A stretch of DNA of 6,886 bases from the NCBI GenBank assembly GCA_041481485.1, contig JBGPBY010000402.1, forward strand, positions 1 through 6,886. Direction: 5' to 3'. How positions within the stretch are numbered: the first letter of the stretch is position 1; each line of letters begins with the position of its first letter. Positions 1 through 6,277 of this stretch are shown in pieces. Both the position numbers and the translations under genes were made by a program. Under the pieces are notes generated by a model. That model was not told the DNA's origin and ran no database searches. It saw nothing but the letters and a program-made list of their open reading frames with translations. The DNA is from JBGPBY01 sp041481485 (lineage in GTDB: Bacteria > Acidobacteriota > Terriglobia > 20CM-2-55-15).

Positions 1-5
1 CACCT

Positions 6-54
6 TCTATGACCACGCTCGATCCTTCAGTTCGAGAATGTGCGCGGTCATAGA
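6..54. repeat. Long imperfect inverted repeat overlapping the tight hairpin
   Basis: TCTATGACC at 6-14 is the exact reverse complement of GGTCATAGA at 46-54. Inside it, CGC at 16-18 can pair with GCG at 42-44, and CTCGA at about 18-22 with TCGAG at about 32-36. The outer right arm (46-54) is also used by the hairpin at 42-60, so the two folds exclude each other. The element begins very near the window edge and may extend beyond it. Confidence 0.45.
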
Positions 55-60
55 CCGCGC
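42..60. repeat. Perfect short-loop hairpin GCGCGGTC-ATA-GACCGCGC
   Basis: Positions 42-49 and 53-60 are exact reverse complements (8 bp, mostly G:C) around a 3-base loop. It lies 38 bases past the stop codon of the outer-membrane channel gene in the direction of transcription. This fits a transcript-end stabiliser or a weak terminator, but the T-tract of an intrinsic terminator is missing on both strands. Its compact form also fits a dispersed palindromic intergenic repeat. Copy number in the genome cannot be seen from here. Confidence 0.6.
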
Positions 61-97
61 CTACAGGGGGAGGGAACTGCATTCATTCAAAGCGTGA

Positions 98-1507
98 TCA
101 CTCCTGCCAGCCGCCACCGAGTGCTCTATAGAGTTGAACCATGGACAAGAGTTCGTCCCGCTTGATTTGCACCAGCCCCAATTCCGCGTCGAACAGATCT
201 CTGTCGGCATCCAGTGCGCTCAGCAGCGTATCGACTCCGCCGTTGTACCTCATGTAAGACAGGCGCGATCGATCCTCCAGCGTTTCCACCAGTGACTCTT
301 GCTTTCCCCGGGTTTCGCGCACCTTCTGGTACTGAATCAGGGAATCCGAGACTTCACGAAATGAGGTCTGGATCACTCGCTCGTATTCGATCAGCGCCAG
401 TTGTTGTTGAGCATTTGCCATGTCTACGTTGGCGCGAAGGCGTCCCCCCGTAAAGATCGGTTGCGAGACCTGTGGCACAAACTGCCAGATACCAGTTGCA
501 CCGGTGAAGAGACTGGATAGCTGGCTGCTTTGAAAGCCCAGCAACCCGGTGAGACTGATACGCGGAAAGTATGCGGCCTTGGCGACACCAATCATCGCAT
601 TGGCCTGAACCAGCCCCTGTTCGGCGAGCCGGATGTCGGGCCGCCGTTCGAGCAACTCGGACGGTAACCCGACCGGTACACATGGCGGCTGTTCCTGCAT
701 TTCCAGAGGGTCGCCCCGGGCAATCTCGCCAGGGCTGTGACCCAGCAGCAGACTGATCTGGTTTTCACGCTGTTCAATGGCTTCTTCAATGCGCGGAATC
801 GTACGTTCTGCGGAATACACCAGTTGTTCACCCTGCCGAACTTCCAGAAGAGTTGCCAGACCATGCGCTTGCCGCGTCTGGATCAGATGCAGAGAATCCT
901 GGCGAGCCTTTAACGTTCGTCTGGCAATGTCCAATTCGCTGTCGAGATCCAGCAAGTTGAAATAAGCGCCGGCGACGTCACTGACGAGCGTGGTGACAAC
1001 CACTTTTCGATTTTCTTCTGAAGCCAGGAGCCCGGCTTGTGCCGCATCCGTCGTGCTGCGCAAGCGGCCCCAAACGTCGGCTTCATAAGAGAGCAGATCC
1101 AGAGAAACACTGCCGAATGTCCGATTCTGATCAAATCCTGATAGCAAAGGCACAGAGCCGCTTGCGGAAGTGCGTGAGGTCGACACGCCGGTCCCGGCCG
1201 TGATCGCGGGACGCGTGTTTGCCTTCGTGCTGCGCAGGTTGAATCGCGCCGCATCGACACGGGCGACGGCGTCGCGCAGATTGTAATTCTCTGCCAACGC
1301 CGTCCGGATCAATCGCTGCAGTTCCTGATCTTTAAAGACCTCGAACCACTTCAAGTTCGCCAGAGAAGTTGTATCGGCAGATTCGAGTGGTTCTGCACCG
1401 CGGAAGGCATCGGGCACCGGAATGGCAGGTTTCACGTACTTTGGTCCAACCCGGCAGGATGCAAGAACAATGGCGGCCATCAGAATTGCGATCAATCGCG
1501 CTTTCAT
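98..1507 (-). CDS. RND efflux system outer-membrane lipoprotein channel (NodT/OprM family)
   Basis: This 469-residue protein is the outer-membrane exit duct of the pump; family members form trimers with a beta-barrel in the outer membrane and a long periplasmic alpha-barrel. The N-terminus is a lipoprotein signal: a hydrophobic stretch ending in the lipobox LASC, with Cys18 the expected lipidated residue, followed by the typical RVGPKYVKP. Two outer-membrane efflux protein repeats are visible, roughly 53-255 and 285-465, with the family hallmark LLERRPDIRLAE at 285-296, then AYFPRISL (312-319) and the second-repeat signature QPIFTGGRLRAN (349-360). The length is normal for the family (about 450-490). 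The ATG at 1507 is preceded by AAGGGAA (1517-1511) at ribosome-binding distance. The gene starts 21 bases after the transporter stop, so it should be the last cistron of the same operon. No defect was seen. The substrate cannot be deduced from this subunit. Confidence 0.95.
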   Translation of the reverse strand: MKARLIAILMAAIVLASCRVGPKYVKPAIPVPDAFRGAEPLESADTTSLANLKWFEVFKDQELQRLIRTALAENYNLRDAVARVDAARFNLRSTKANTRPAITAGTGVSTSRTSASGSVPLLSGFDQNRTFGSVSLDLLSYEADVWGRLRSTTDAAQAGLLASEENRKVVVTTLVSDVAGAYFNLLDLDSELDIARRTLKARQDSLHLIQTRQAHGLATLLEVRQGEQLVYSAERTIPRIEEAIEQRENQISLLLGHSPGEIARGDPLEMQEQPPCVPVGLPSELLERRPDIRLAEQGLVQANAMIGVAKAAYFPRISLTGLLGFQSSQLSSLFTGATGIWQFVPQVSQPIFTGGRLRANVDMANAQQQLALIEYERVIQTSFREVSDSLIQYQKVRETRGKQESLVETLEDRSRLSYMRYNGGVDTLLSALDADRDLFDAELGLVQIKRDELLSMVQLYRALGGGWQE

Positions 1508-1528
1508 AGGTTCCCTTTCTCCATTACT

Positions 1529-4500
1529 TCAAACCGTAACCAATTCGGCTTCGACACTTGTCCGCGGCTCCACTGCCACGGATCGGCGTGTTTTAGCGAC
1601 GAGCATGTAGATCGATGGGACGACAAGCAAAGTGAACAGTGTGCCGACAATCATTCCGCTCACGAGCATGATTCCGATGCTGTTGCGCGCCCCGGCCCCC
1701 GGCCCCGTTGCAAAAATCAGCGGGAAATGTCCGGCGACCGTGGCGGCCGTTGTCATCAGGATCGGCCGCAGCCGCGTGCCCGATGCTTCGATGATGGCCG
1801 TAAGCTTGTTCTTCCCGGTTTCCTGTAGATGGTTCGCAAACTGGACAATCAAAATGCCGTTCTTCGACACCAGGCCGACCAGCGTGATCAATCCCACTTC
1901 GCTGTAGATATTGAGCGTGGTCCAGCCGAGGAACGAAAACAGCAGTGCTCCTGCAATTGCCAACGGAACCGAACCTGCCAGGATGATGAATGGATCGCGG
2001 AAGCTCTCGAACTGAGCCGCGAGCACCAGATAGATCAGAATCGCCGAGAGAAGGAAGGTTCCCAGAAACCGGCTTCCCTCCACACGAAGCTGTCGCGACT
2101 GTCCCGCATAGTCCACAGTAAAGCCCTGCGGCAGGTTTGGCTTCACCTCGTTCTCGAGGAAAGTCAGTGCCTGGTTCAGCGGAATTTGCGGCGGAATCAC
2201 ACCCTGAATACGCACGGCATTGAGTTGCTGAAATTTTTTCAACTCGCGAGGCTGAGCCGTTGTTTTCAGAGTGGCAAATGTCGATAGCGGTACGAGCTTT
2301 CCATTCGCCCCTGAGATGTACATCTGTGACAGTTGATCCGGGGTCAGCCGTTCCGCACGCTTCACCTGTGGAATCACTTTATAACTGCGTCCCTGGATGC
2401 TGAAACGATTCACATAGTTTCCACCGAGCAGCGTCGACAGATCCTGTCCGGCCTGACTCAGGTCCACACCTTGCGAGCGAATCTTGTCGCGATCGAAAAC
2501 CACTTCCGCCTGGGGTTGATCGAACTTCAAATCGGAATCGGCATAGAGGAACATGCCGCTCGCATACGCCTTCTGCACCAGGCGATCCGCCATTTCCTGA
2601 AGCCTCTGAGGTTCTTCCGGTGAGGCAATCACGAGGTCCACGGGAAAATCTCCACCTCCGGGCAGCGGTGGCGGAGTTTGTGGAATCGCGCGAATGCCGG
2701 GAATCTTCGAAAGAGGAGCCATTAGACCCAGCAGAAGTTGCTCCGTCGTTCGGCTCCTCTGGCTCCATGGCTTAGTCACCATGCCGCCAAATCCGCCCGT
2801 CGCATTGGTGATTTGGAAGATGCTGTCTGCTTCGGGAAATGTCCGGTAGACGTCGAGGACCTGCCTCGTGAACAGTGTGGTCTGATCGATTGTTGAATCC
2901 GCCGATCCCTGAATGGCGGAAAAGACAACTCCCTGATCCTCCGCCGGCGCGAGTTCCTGCTGAGAAAACATGAAGAACGGTATGGTGAGAGCTGCAACAA
3001 TCAACCAGAGCACCACAACGACGGGACGATACTGAAGCGTGCTTGTCAGCACTCGGGTGTAGCCGCTGCGCACCGTCTCGAATCTGCGATTGATCCAGCC
3101 GGCAAAGCCGCGCTCGGTGTCTCCCGCGCGAAGGAGCCGTGAGCTCATCATCGGAGAAAGCGTCAGCGCGACTACACCCGAAACGATGACCGCCCCGGCG
3201 AGTGTAAATGCGAACTCCCGGAACAGCGCTCCCGTCAATCCGCCCTGAACTCCAACCGGCGTATAAACCGCTGCCAGCGTAATCGTCATCGCGATGATCG
3301 GGCCGACAAGTTCCCGCGCGGCGTCGATTGCGGCGCGGAATCCGGACTTACCTTCGTGTAAATGACGCTCGACGTTCTCGACCATCACGATTGCGTCGTC
3401 AACAACCAGACCGACGGACAAAACAATGGCGAGCAGCGTCAGCAAGTTGATGGTGAAGCCCGCGACAAGCATGAGGAACACCGCGCCGACGAGCGAGACC
3501 GGTATTGCCACAATCGGGATGATGACCGCACGCACCGAGCCGAGGAACAGAAAGATGACGACGATGACGATGAGCAGAGTTTCGGTGAGCGTGCTCAATA
3601 CTTCGTCGATCGCGTCCTGAATATATTTAGTCGAGTCATACGGGACGCCGACCTTCATCCCCGCAGGAACCTGCGACTCGATGCCCGGCATGGCTTGCCG
3701 AACGCCGCGAACCACGTCGAGCGCGTTGGCAGTAGGAAGCGCCCAGACGCCCATGAACACTGCAGTTTCGCCATTGAAGCGGACGTCCGAGTCGTAGTCC
3801 TCTGCACCGAGCGCAACGTCGGCAACTTCGCCAAGACGAACAACCACGCCGTCCTGTTCCTTGACCACGAGTTGACGGAATTCTTCCGCGGTTCGCAGAT
3901 CGGTGTTGGCAACCAGATTTACCGATATCATCGACCCTTTGGTCTTTCCGAGAGCCGACAGATGATTGTTACGCGACAGTGCGTCTCGCAGTGCGGATGG
4001 CGAGATTCCGTGAGCGGCCATCTGGTCCGGTTTAAGCCAGATCCTCATGGCGAATGTTCGATTGCCGAGAATGTCCGCGCGCTGAACGCCATTGATCGCA
4101 CTCAGCTTGGGCTGCACCACTCGGGTCAGATAGTCTGTGATCTCGTTCTGGCCCATATCCGGTGATGAAAAACTGAGGTACACCGCAGCGAATTGGGCAT
4201 CCGCCGTTTCGAGTTCGATCACCGGGGCTTCCGCCTCCGGCGGAAGTTGATTTCGAACCTGCGCCACCTTCGCCTGAATCTGCGTCAGCGCAGCGTTGGT
4301 GTCGTAGTTGAGTTTCAGATGTACGGTAATCGCGCTGAGTCCCTGCGCGCTGGAGGACTCCATGTAATCGATACCGTCTGCGCTGGCGATGACGCGCTCG
4401 AGTGGTGTCGTGATGAACCCCCGCACCAGATCGGCTGCCGCGCCGACGTAAATCGTCGAAACGCGAACGACAGCAATATCGCTTCGCGGGTATTGACGCA

Positions 4501-4600
4501 CGCTCAACGAACGAATCGACTGGAGGCCCGCAATCAGAATGACCAGGCTGACAACGATCGACAGCACCGGCCGTTTAACGAAAATGTCTGTGATTCGCAT
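1529..4600 (-). CDS. RND efflux inner-membrane transporter (HAE1/AcrB-type permease)
   Basis: This 1023-residue protein is the proton-driven engine of the pump. It shows the standard two-fold layout: a first membrane helix (about 10-30), a large periplasmic porter/docking domain (about 31-335), a helix bundle (about 336-540), a second periplasmic domain (about 555-840) and a final helix bundle (about 845-1003). The proton-relay residues are present: the Asp pair in GLVVDDAIVMVEN (D401, D402), the Lys in GLVSKNGILIVQF (K913) and the RLRPILMT motif near 943-950. This carboxylate pattern and the sequence style fit the drug/hydrophobe (HAE1) branch rather than the metal-ion branch. The switch-loop region reads GGFGGMVTKPW (602-612), followed by a proline-rich PPPLPGGGDFPV (643-654), which recalls MexI-like pumps; that likeness is from memory. 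The ATG overlaps the adaptor stop by one base (TGATG), with GGAGG at 4612-4608 seven bases ahead, so translation is probably coupled. It appears intact and slightly shorter than AcrB. Confidence 0.96.
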   Translation of the reverse strand: MRITDIFVKRPVLSIVVSLVILIAGLQSIRSLSVRQYPRSDIAVVRVSTIYVGAAADLVRGFITTPLERVIASADGIDYMESSSAQGLSAITVHLKLNYDTNAALTQIQAKVAQVRNQLPPEAEAPVIELETADAQFAAVYLSFSSPDMGQNEITDYLTRVVQPKLSAINGVQRADILGNRTFAMRIWLKPDQMAAHGISPSALRDALSRNNHLSALGKTKGSMISVNLVANTDLRTAEEFRQLVVKEQDGVVVRLGEVADVALGAEDYDSDVRFNGETAVFMGVWALPTANALDVVRGVRQAMPGIESQVPAGMKVGVPYDSTKYIQDAIDEVLSTLTETLLIVIVVIFLFLGSVRAVIIPIVAIPVSLVGAVFLMLVAGFTINLLTLLAIVLSVGLVVDDAIVMVENVERHLHEGKSGFRAAIDAARELVGPIIAMTITLAAVYTPVGVQGGLTGALFREFAFTLAGAVIVSGVVALTLSPMMSSRLLRAGDTERGFAGWINRRFETVRSGYTRVLTSTLQYRPVVVVLWLIVAALTIPFFMFSQQELAPAEDQGVVFSAIQGSADSTIDQTTLFTRQVLDVYRTFPEADSIFQITNATGGFGGMVTKPWSQRSRTTEQLLLGLMAPLSKIPGIRAIPQTPPPLPGGGDFPVDLVIASPEEPQRLQEMADRLVQKAYASGMFLYADSDLKFDQPQAEVVFDRDKIRSQGVDLSQAGQDLSTLLGGNYVNRFSIQGRSYKVIPQVKRAERLTPDQLSQMYISGANGKLVPLSTFATLKTTAQPRELKKFQQLNAVRIQGVIPPQIPLNQALTFLENEVKPNLPQGFTVDYAGQSRQLRVEGSRFLGTFLLSAILIYLVLAAQFESFRDPFIILAGSVPLAIAGALLFSFLGWTTLNIYSEVGLITLVGLVSKNGILIVQFANHLQETGKNKLTAIIEASGTRLRPILMTTAATVAGHFPLIFATGPGAGARNSIGIMLVSGMIVGTLFTLLVVPSIYMLVAKTRRSVAVEPRTSVEAELVTV

Positions 4601-5769
4601 CAGTTGTCCTCCGGTTTCGGCGCCGGATTGTTGCCAGGCTGAATCTTGTTGTTGACGAGAATTGCCGCGCCATTTCGCAATTTAAAGACACCGGACGTCA
4701 CGATCTCCTCACCGGACTGGATTCCCGACACAACGGCAACCTGGTCCCCGCGCGCCGCACCGAGCTTTACGATCTGTTGCCTCACGCCCTTGTACTGCAG
4801 GCCGTCCGGTGTCTTGAGGTCGGTAACAACGAAAACGGAATTGCCATATGGCGCATAGCTAATCGCCGACGCGGGTACGGGAATCGCTGGGCTGGCCGTT
4901 CCCCATACAATCTCGGTCTGAACAAACATTCCCGGCCGCAGCCGGCTCTGCGGGTTGGCCAGCGTCGCTTGAATTCGGATATTGCGTGTCGCCACGTCGA
5001 CGGCGGAGTCCATCGCAGTGATCTTTCCCGCGAACTCCATAGCCGTGGAATCCGCAGTCGTTACACGAACGTTCCGGCCGACTGAAGCACGCTCCTGGTC
5101 CTGTTGCGGCACATCGAAGTTCACATAAATGGGATCGAGCGACTGCAGCGGCACAACCGGATCGCCAGGCGACAGGTATTGACCCAGGTTCACCTTGCGC
5201 AGTCCAAGGATCCCTGAGAATGGAGCACGTATGGTCTTGCGGCCGATTGTGGCGCGAATCTCTTCGACCTGCGCTTCCGTCTGCTTTCGTTCTGCGGCCG
5301 CCTGTTTTTGCTCCGCCTGCGCGCGATCGTATTCCGCGCGCGTGATTGCACCATCAGTAACGAGCCCCTGCAGGCGCTCGAAATTCAAGCGCGCAAGTTC
5401 GACCGCCGCCTCCACAGCCGCGAGGCGAGCCTGTTGCTGTGCAAGCTGCGCCTGTTCCTGTTTGGTGTCGAGCTGAACCAGTACATCGCCTTCATGTACG
5501 GAGTCCCCGGATTGAAAATCAATTCGTTCGACAATTCCTGGCAGATCCGCACTTACGGTGACACCCTGCACAGGAGCAATTGTGCCAATCGCATTCAATG
5601 TGGACGACCAGCGTTCCTGCTTTGCGACAATAGTTGTCACTGCCTCTGGCGGTGGTTGAAAGGCAGCTGCCTGCGCCATTCCAATCTGAATCTGGCGGAA
5701 CTTCACAAAGCCGAGAACCCCAATCACTGCGATCGTCGCAGCAAGCATAAGAATCATCCGTTTCGCCAC
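4600..5769 (-). CDS. RND efflux periplasmic adaptor (membrane fusion protein, HlyD/AcrA family)
   Basis: The adaptor bridges the inner-membrane transporter and the outer-membrane channel in the periplasm. With a GTG start at 5769 it has 389 residues. A single N-terminal membrane anchor (about 5-22) has no lipobox cysteine. It is followed by the first lipoyl half (about 65-100, with GIVERIDFQSGDSVHEGDVL), an Ala/Gln/Glu-rich coiled-coil hairpin (about 100-177), the second lipoyl half (RAPFSGILGLRKVNLGQYL, 181-199), a beta-barrel (about 210-288, ending LRPGMFVQTEIVW) and a membrane-proximal domain (about 293-375). The frame stays open to an ATG at 5844 (414 residues). I prefer 5769 because AGGAGG (5779-5774) sits directly ahead of that GTG, the ATG at 5844 has no good ribosome site, and a strong sigma-54 promoter match lies between the two starts. 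The next in-frame ATG (5757) is about 16 bases from AGGAGG, which is too far. The C-terminal tail is Pro/Asn-rich and short. Confidence 0.95.
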   Translation of the reverse strand: MAKRMILMLAATIAVIGVLGFVKFRQIQIGMAQAAAFQPPPEAVTTIVAKQERWSSTLNAIGTIAPVQGVTVSADLPGIVERIDFQSGDSVHEGDVLVQLDTKQEQAQLAQQQARLAAVEAAVELARLNFERLQGLVTDGAITRAEYDRAQAEQKQAAAERKQTEAQVEEIRATIGRKTIRAPFSGILGLRKVNLGQYLSPGDPVVPLQSLDPIYVNFDVPQQDQERASVGRNVRVTTADSTAMEFAGKITAMDSAVDVATRNIRIQATLANPQSRLRPGMFVQTEIVWGTASPAIPVPASAISYAPYGNSVFVVTDLKTPDGLQYKGVRQQIVKLGAARGDQVAVVSGIQSGEEIVTSGVFKLRNGAAILVNNKIQPGNNPAPKPEDN

Positions 5770-5772
5770 GGT

Positions 5773-5781
5773 CCCTCCTCT
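5773..5781 (-). promoter_or_regulatory. Ribosome binding site that decides the adaptor start
   Basis: On the minus strand this reads AGAGGAGGG, a near-perfect Shine-Dalgarno sequence ending four to five bases before the GTG at 5769. It supports the 389-residue form of the adaptor over the 414-residue form starting at 5844. Confidence 0.7.
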
Positions 5782-5802
5782 GTTTCGGACTGTTCGTGAC
5801 AA

Positions 5803-5818
5803 AGCAAGCCGGTTGCCA
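5803..5818 (-). promoter_or_regulatory. Sigma-54 (-24/-12) promoter of the efflux operon
   Basis: The minus strand reads TGGCAACCGGCTTGCT. Against the sigma-54 consensus (TGGCAC-N5-TTGCW) it has TGGCA at the -24 box and TTGCT at the -12 box, with the invariant GG and GC separated by exactly 10 bases. Taking the C of GC (5804) as -12, transcription would start near 5792, giving a leader of about 23 bases that contains AGGAGG before the GTG at 5769. The neighbouring upstream gene encodes a sigma-54 activator, which makes the match more meaningful. The site lies inside the reading frame if the ATG at 5844 is used as the start, so the promoter and that longer start are not compatible for the same transcript. 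Confidence 0.65.
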
Positions 5819-5871
5819 GTGGGAAAGTTATTGAATTCCTTCATTTCGCGAAGTGGGACCGAGGCAGGGCT

Positions 5872-5887
5872 TCGTGAATCTTCACGA
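5872..5887. promoter_or_regulatory. Palindrome TCGTGAA-TC-TTCACGA, candidate activator site (proximal)
   Basis: The 7-bp arms are exact reverse complements around two bases. The centre is about 88 bases upstream of the predicted sigma-54 transcription start (5792), inside the usual range for enhancer sites of sigma-54 activators. The half-site TCGYGAA is shared with the neighbouring palindrome at 5893-5906. It lies in the non-coding gap between the STAS gene and the adaptor, so codon constraints do not explain it. The regulator that binds is not proven; the adjacent enhancer-binding protein is the natural candidate. Confidence 0.45.
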
Positions 5888-5892
5888 CTTCG

Positions 5893-5906
5893 TCGCGAAT
5901 TCGCGA
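5893..5906. promoter_or_regulatory. Perfect 14-bp palindrome TCGCGAATTCGCGA, candidate activator site (distal)
   Basis: This exact palindrome lies 16 bases past the STAS stop codon and is centred about 108 bases upstream of the predicted start of the pump operon. Its centre is 20 bases (about two helical turns) from that of the palindrome at 5872-5887, with a matching TCGYGAA half-site. A shorter palindrome, TTCGCGAA, occurs at 5845-5852, about 31 bases (three turns) closer to the promoter. No T-run follows on the minus strand, so a terminator for the STAS gene is less likely. Confidence 0.45.
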
Positions 5907-5922
5907 TCGGGATTCGGGATTG

Positions 5923-6219
5923 TTATTCGGAGGATTTCAGATGTGAGGAGGAACCGCAGCGCCCTTCCTGCTCAATCCATCGGAGAACGTAGGATGGGAT
6001 GTTTTCGATCGCAACTCTGGATTTCGCGCTGCACAGAAACATCATTGCTTCGCGATCGACGAACGTGACATTCGCCATATCCAGAGCGACAACTACGCCG
6101 TTCAGTTCTTCGGGAGACAAGACTTTCTGCAGTTCGGAAACATACTCGCTGGTCAGCTGCCCGCAAAGGTAGACGCGCAGCGATGTTGGATTCTCACGAG
6201 TTGTCGTTATCTTGAGCAC
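5923..6219 (-). CDS. Small STAS-domain protein without the usual phospho-serine
   Basis: This 98-residue protein is almost wholly one STAS domain, the fold of anti-sigma-factor antagonists and of MlaB-like proteins. The first strand LRVYLCGQLT (14-23) is followed by a helix, then the strand VVVALDMANVTFVD (42-55) and the helix REAMMFLCSAKSR (56-68), ending in ENIPSYVLRWIEQE (72-85). The position that in SpoIIAA-type proteins carries the phosphorylated Ser (D-S-x-G) reads D55-R-E-A here, so control by serine phosphorylation in the classical manner is not expected. The start is GTG at 6219; a TGA lies two codons upstream in the same frame, so no earlier start is possible, and the ribosome site (AGAAAG) is weak. 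The gene begins 58 bases after the regulator stop and ends 153 bases before the adaptor GTG. Its role is unknown: it may be a partner of the regulator or an accessory of the pump. Confidence 0.8.
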   Translation of the reverse strand: MLKITTTRENPTSLRVYLCGQLTSEYVSELQKVLSPEELNGVVVALDMANVTFVDREAMMFLCSAKSRVAIENIPSYVLRWIEQEGRCGSSSHLKSSE

Positions 6220-6246
6220 GATTCAATACTTTCTGAGGACTTGACC

Positions 6247-6262
6247 GGCACGTTCGTTGCCA
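6247..6262 (-). promoter_or_regulatory. Weak sigma-54 promoter match ahead of the STAS gene
   Basis: The minus strand reads TGGCAACGAACGTGCC. It keeps TGGCA and the invariant GG-N10-GC spacing, but the -12 box is GTGCC instead of TTGCW. The predicted start would be near 6236, only 17 bases before the GTG of the STAS gene. The first seven bases (TGGCAAC) are identical to those of the stronger promoter at 5818-5803. It lies in the short gap after the regulator stop codon. This may be chance, and the STAS gene may simply be cotranscribed with the regulator. Confidence 0.3.
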
Positions 6263-6277
6263 TCATATATCAGCTTC

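Larger units (their letters stand above)
1..97. other. Intergenic region downstream of the efflux operon, rich in inverted repeats
   Basis: This stretch follows the stop codon of the outer-membrane channel gene and runs to the window edge. I find no convincing coding region in it. It holds a perfect 8-bp stem hairpin (42-60) and a second, longer inverted repeat (6-54) that shares bases with the first. Neither is followed by a run of T on the minus strand, so a classical intrinsic terminator is not evident, although the tight hairpin may still end or protect the operon transcript. The + strand also has a G-rich patch (CAGGGGGAGGG, about 64-74). Confidence 0.6.

Noticed and set aside
1829..2287. 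Plus-strand open frame of 152 codons
   Set aside because: Antisense shadow of the transporter's second half, with low-complexity, family-less sequence.
3362..4165. Plus-strand open frame of 267 codons rich in Asp, His and Arg
   Set aside because: It lies fully inside the transporter gene on the opposite strand. The Asp-rich runs are the antisense of hydrophobic Val/Ile helix codons, and there is no domain, ribosome site or independent support.
5308..5799. Plus-strand open frame of 163 codons
   Set aside because: Antisense of the adaptor, whose lipoyl, coiled-coil and beta-barrel domains clearly define the coding strand.
5826..5842. AT-rich stretch between the palindromes and the promoter as an IHF site
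   Set aside because: The best alignment to the IHF consensus (around ATTCAATAACTTT) has two mismatches, too weak to report as a feature.
5908..5921. Tandem duplication CGGGATT-CGGGATT
   Set aside because: Two 7-base copies at the end of the STAS gap are too short to call a repeat feature or an operator without comparison to relatives.
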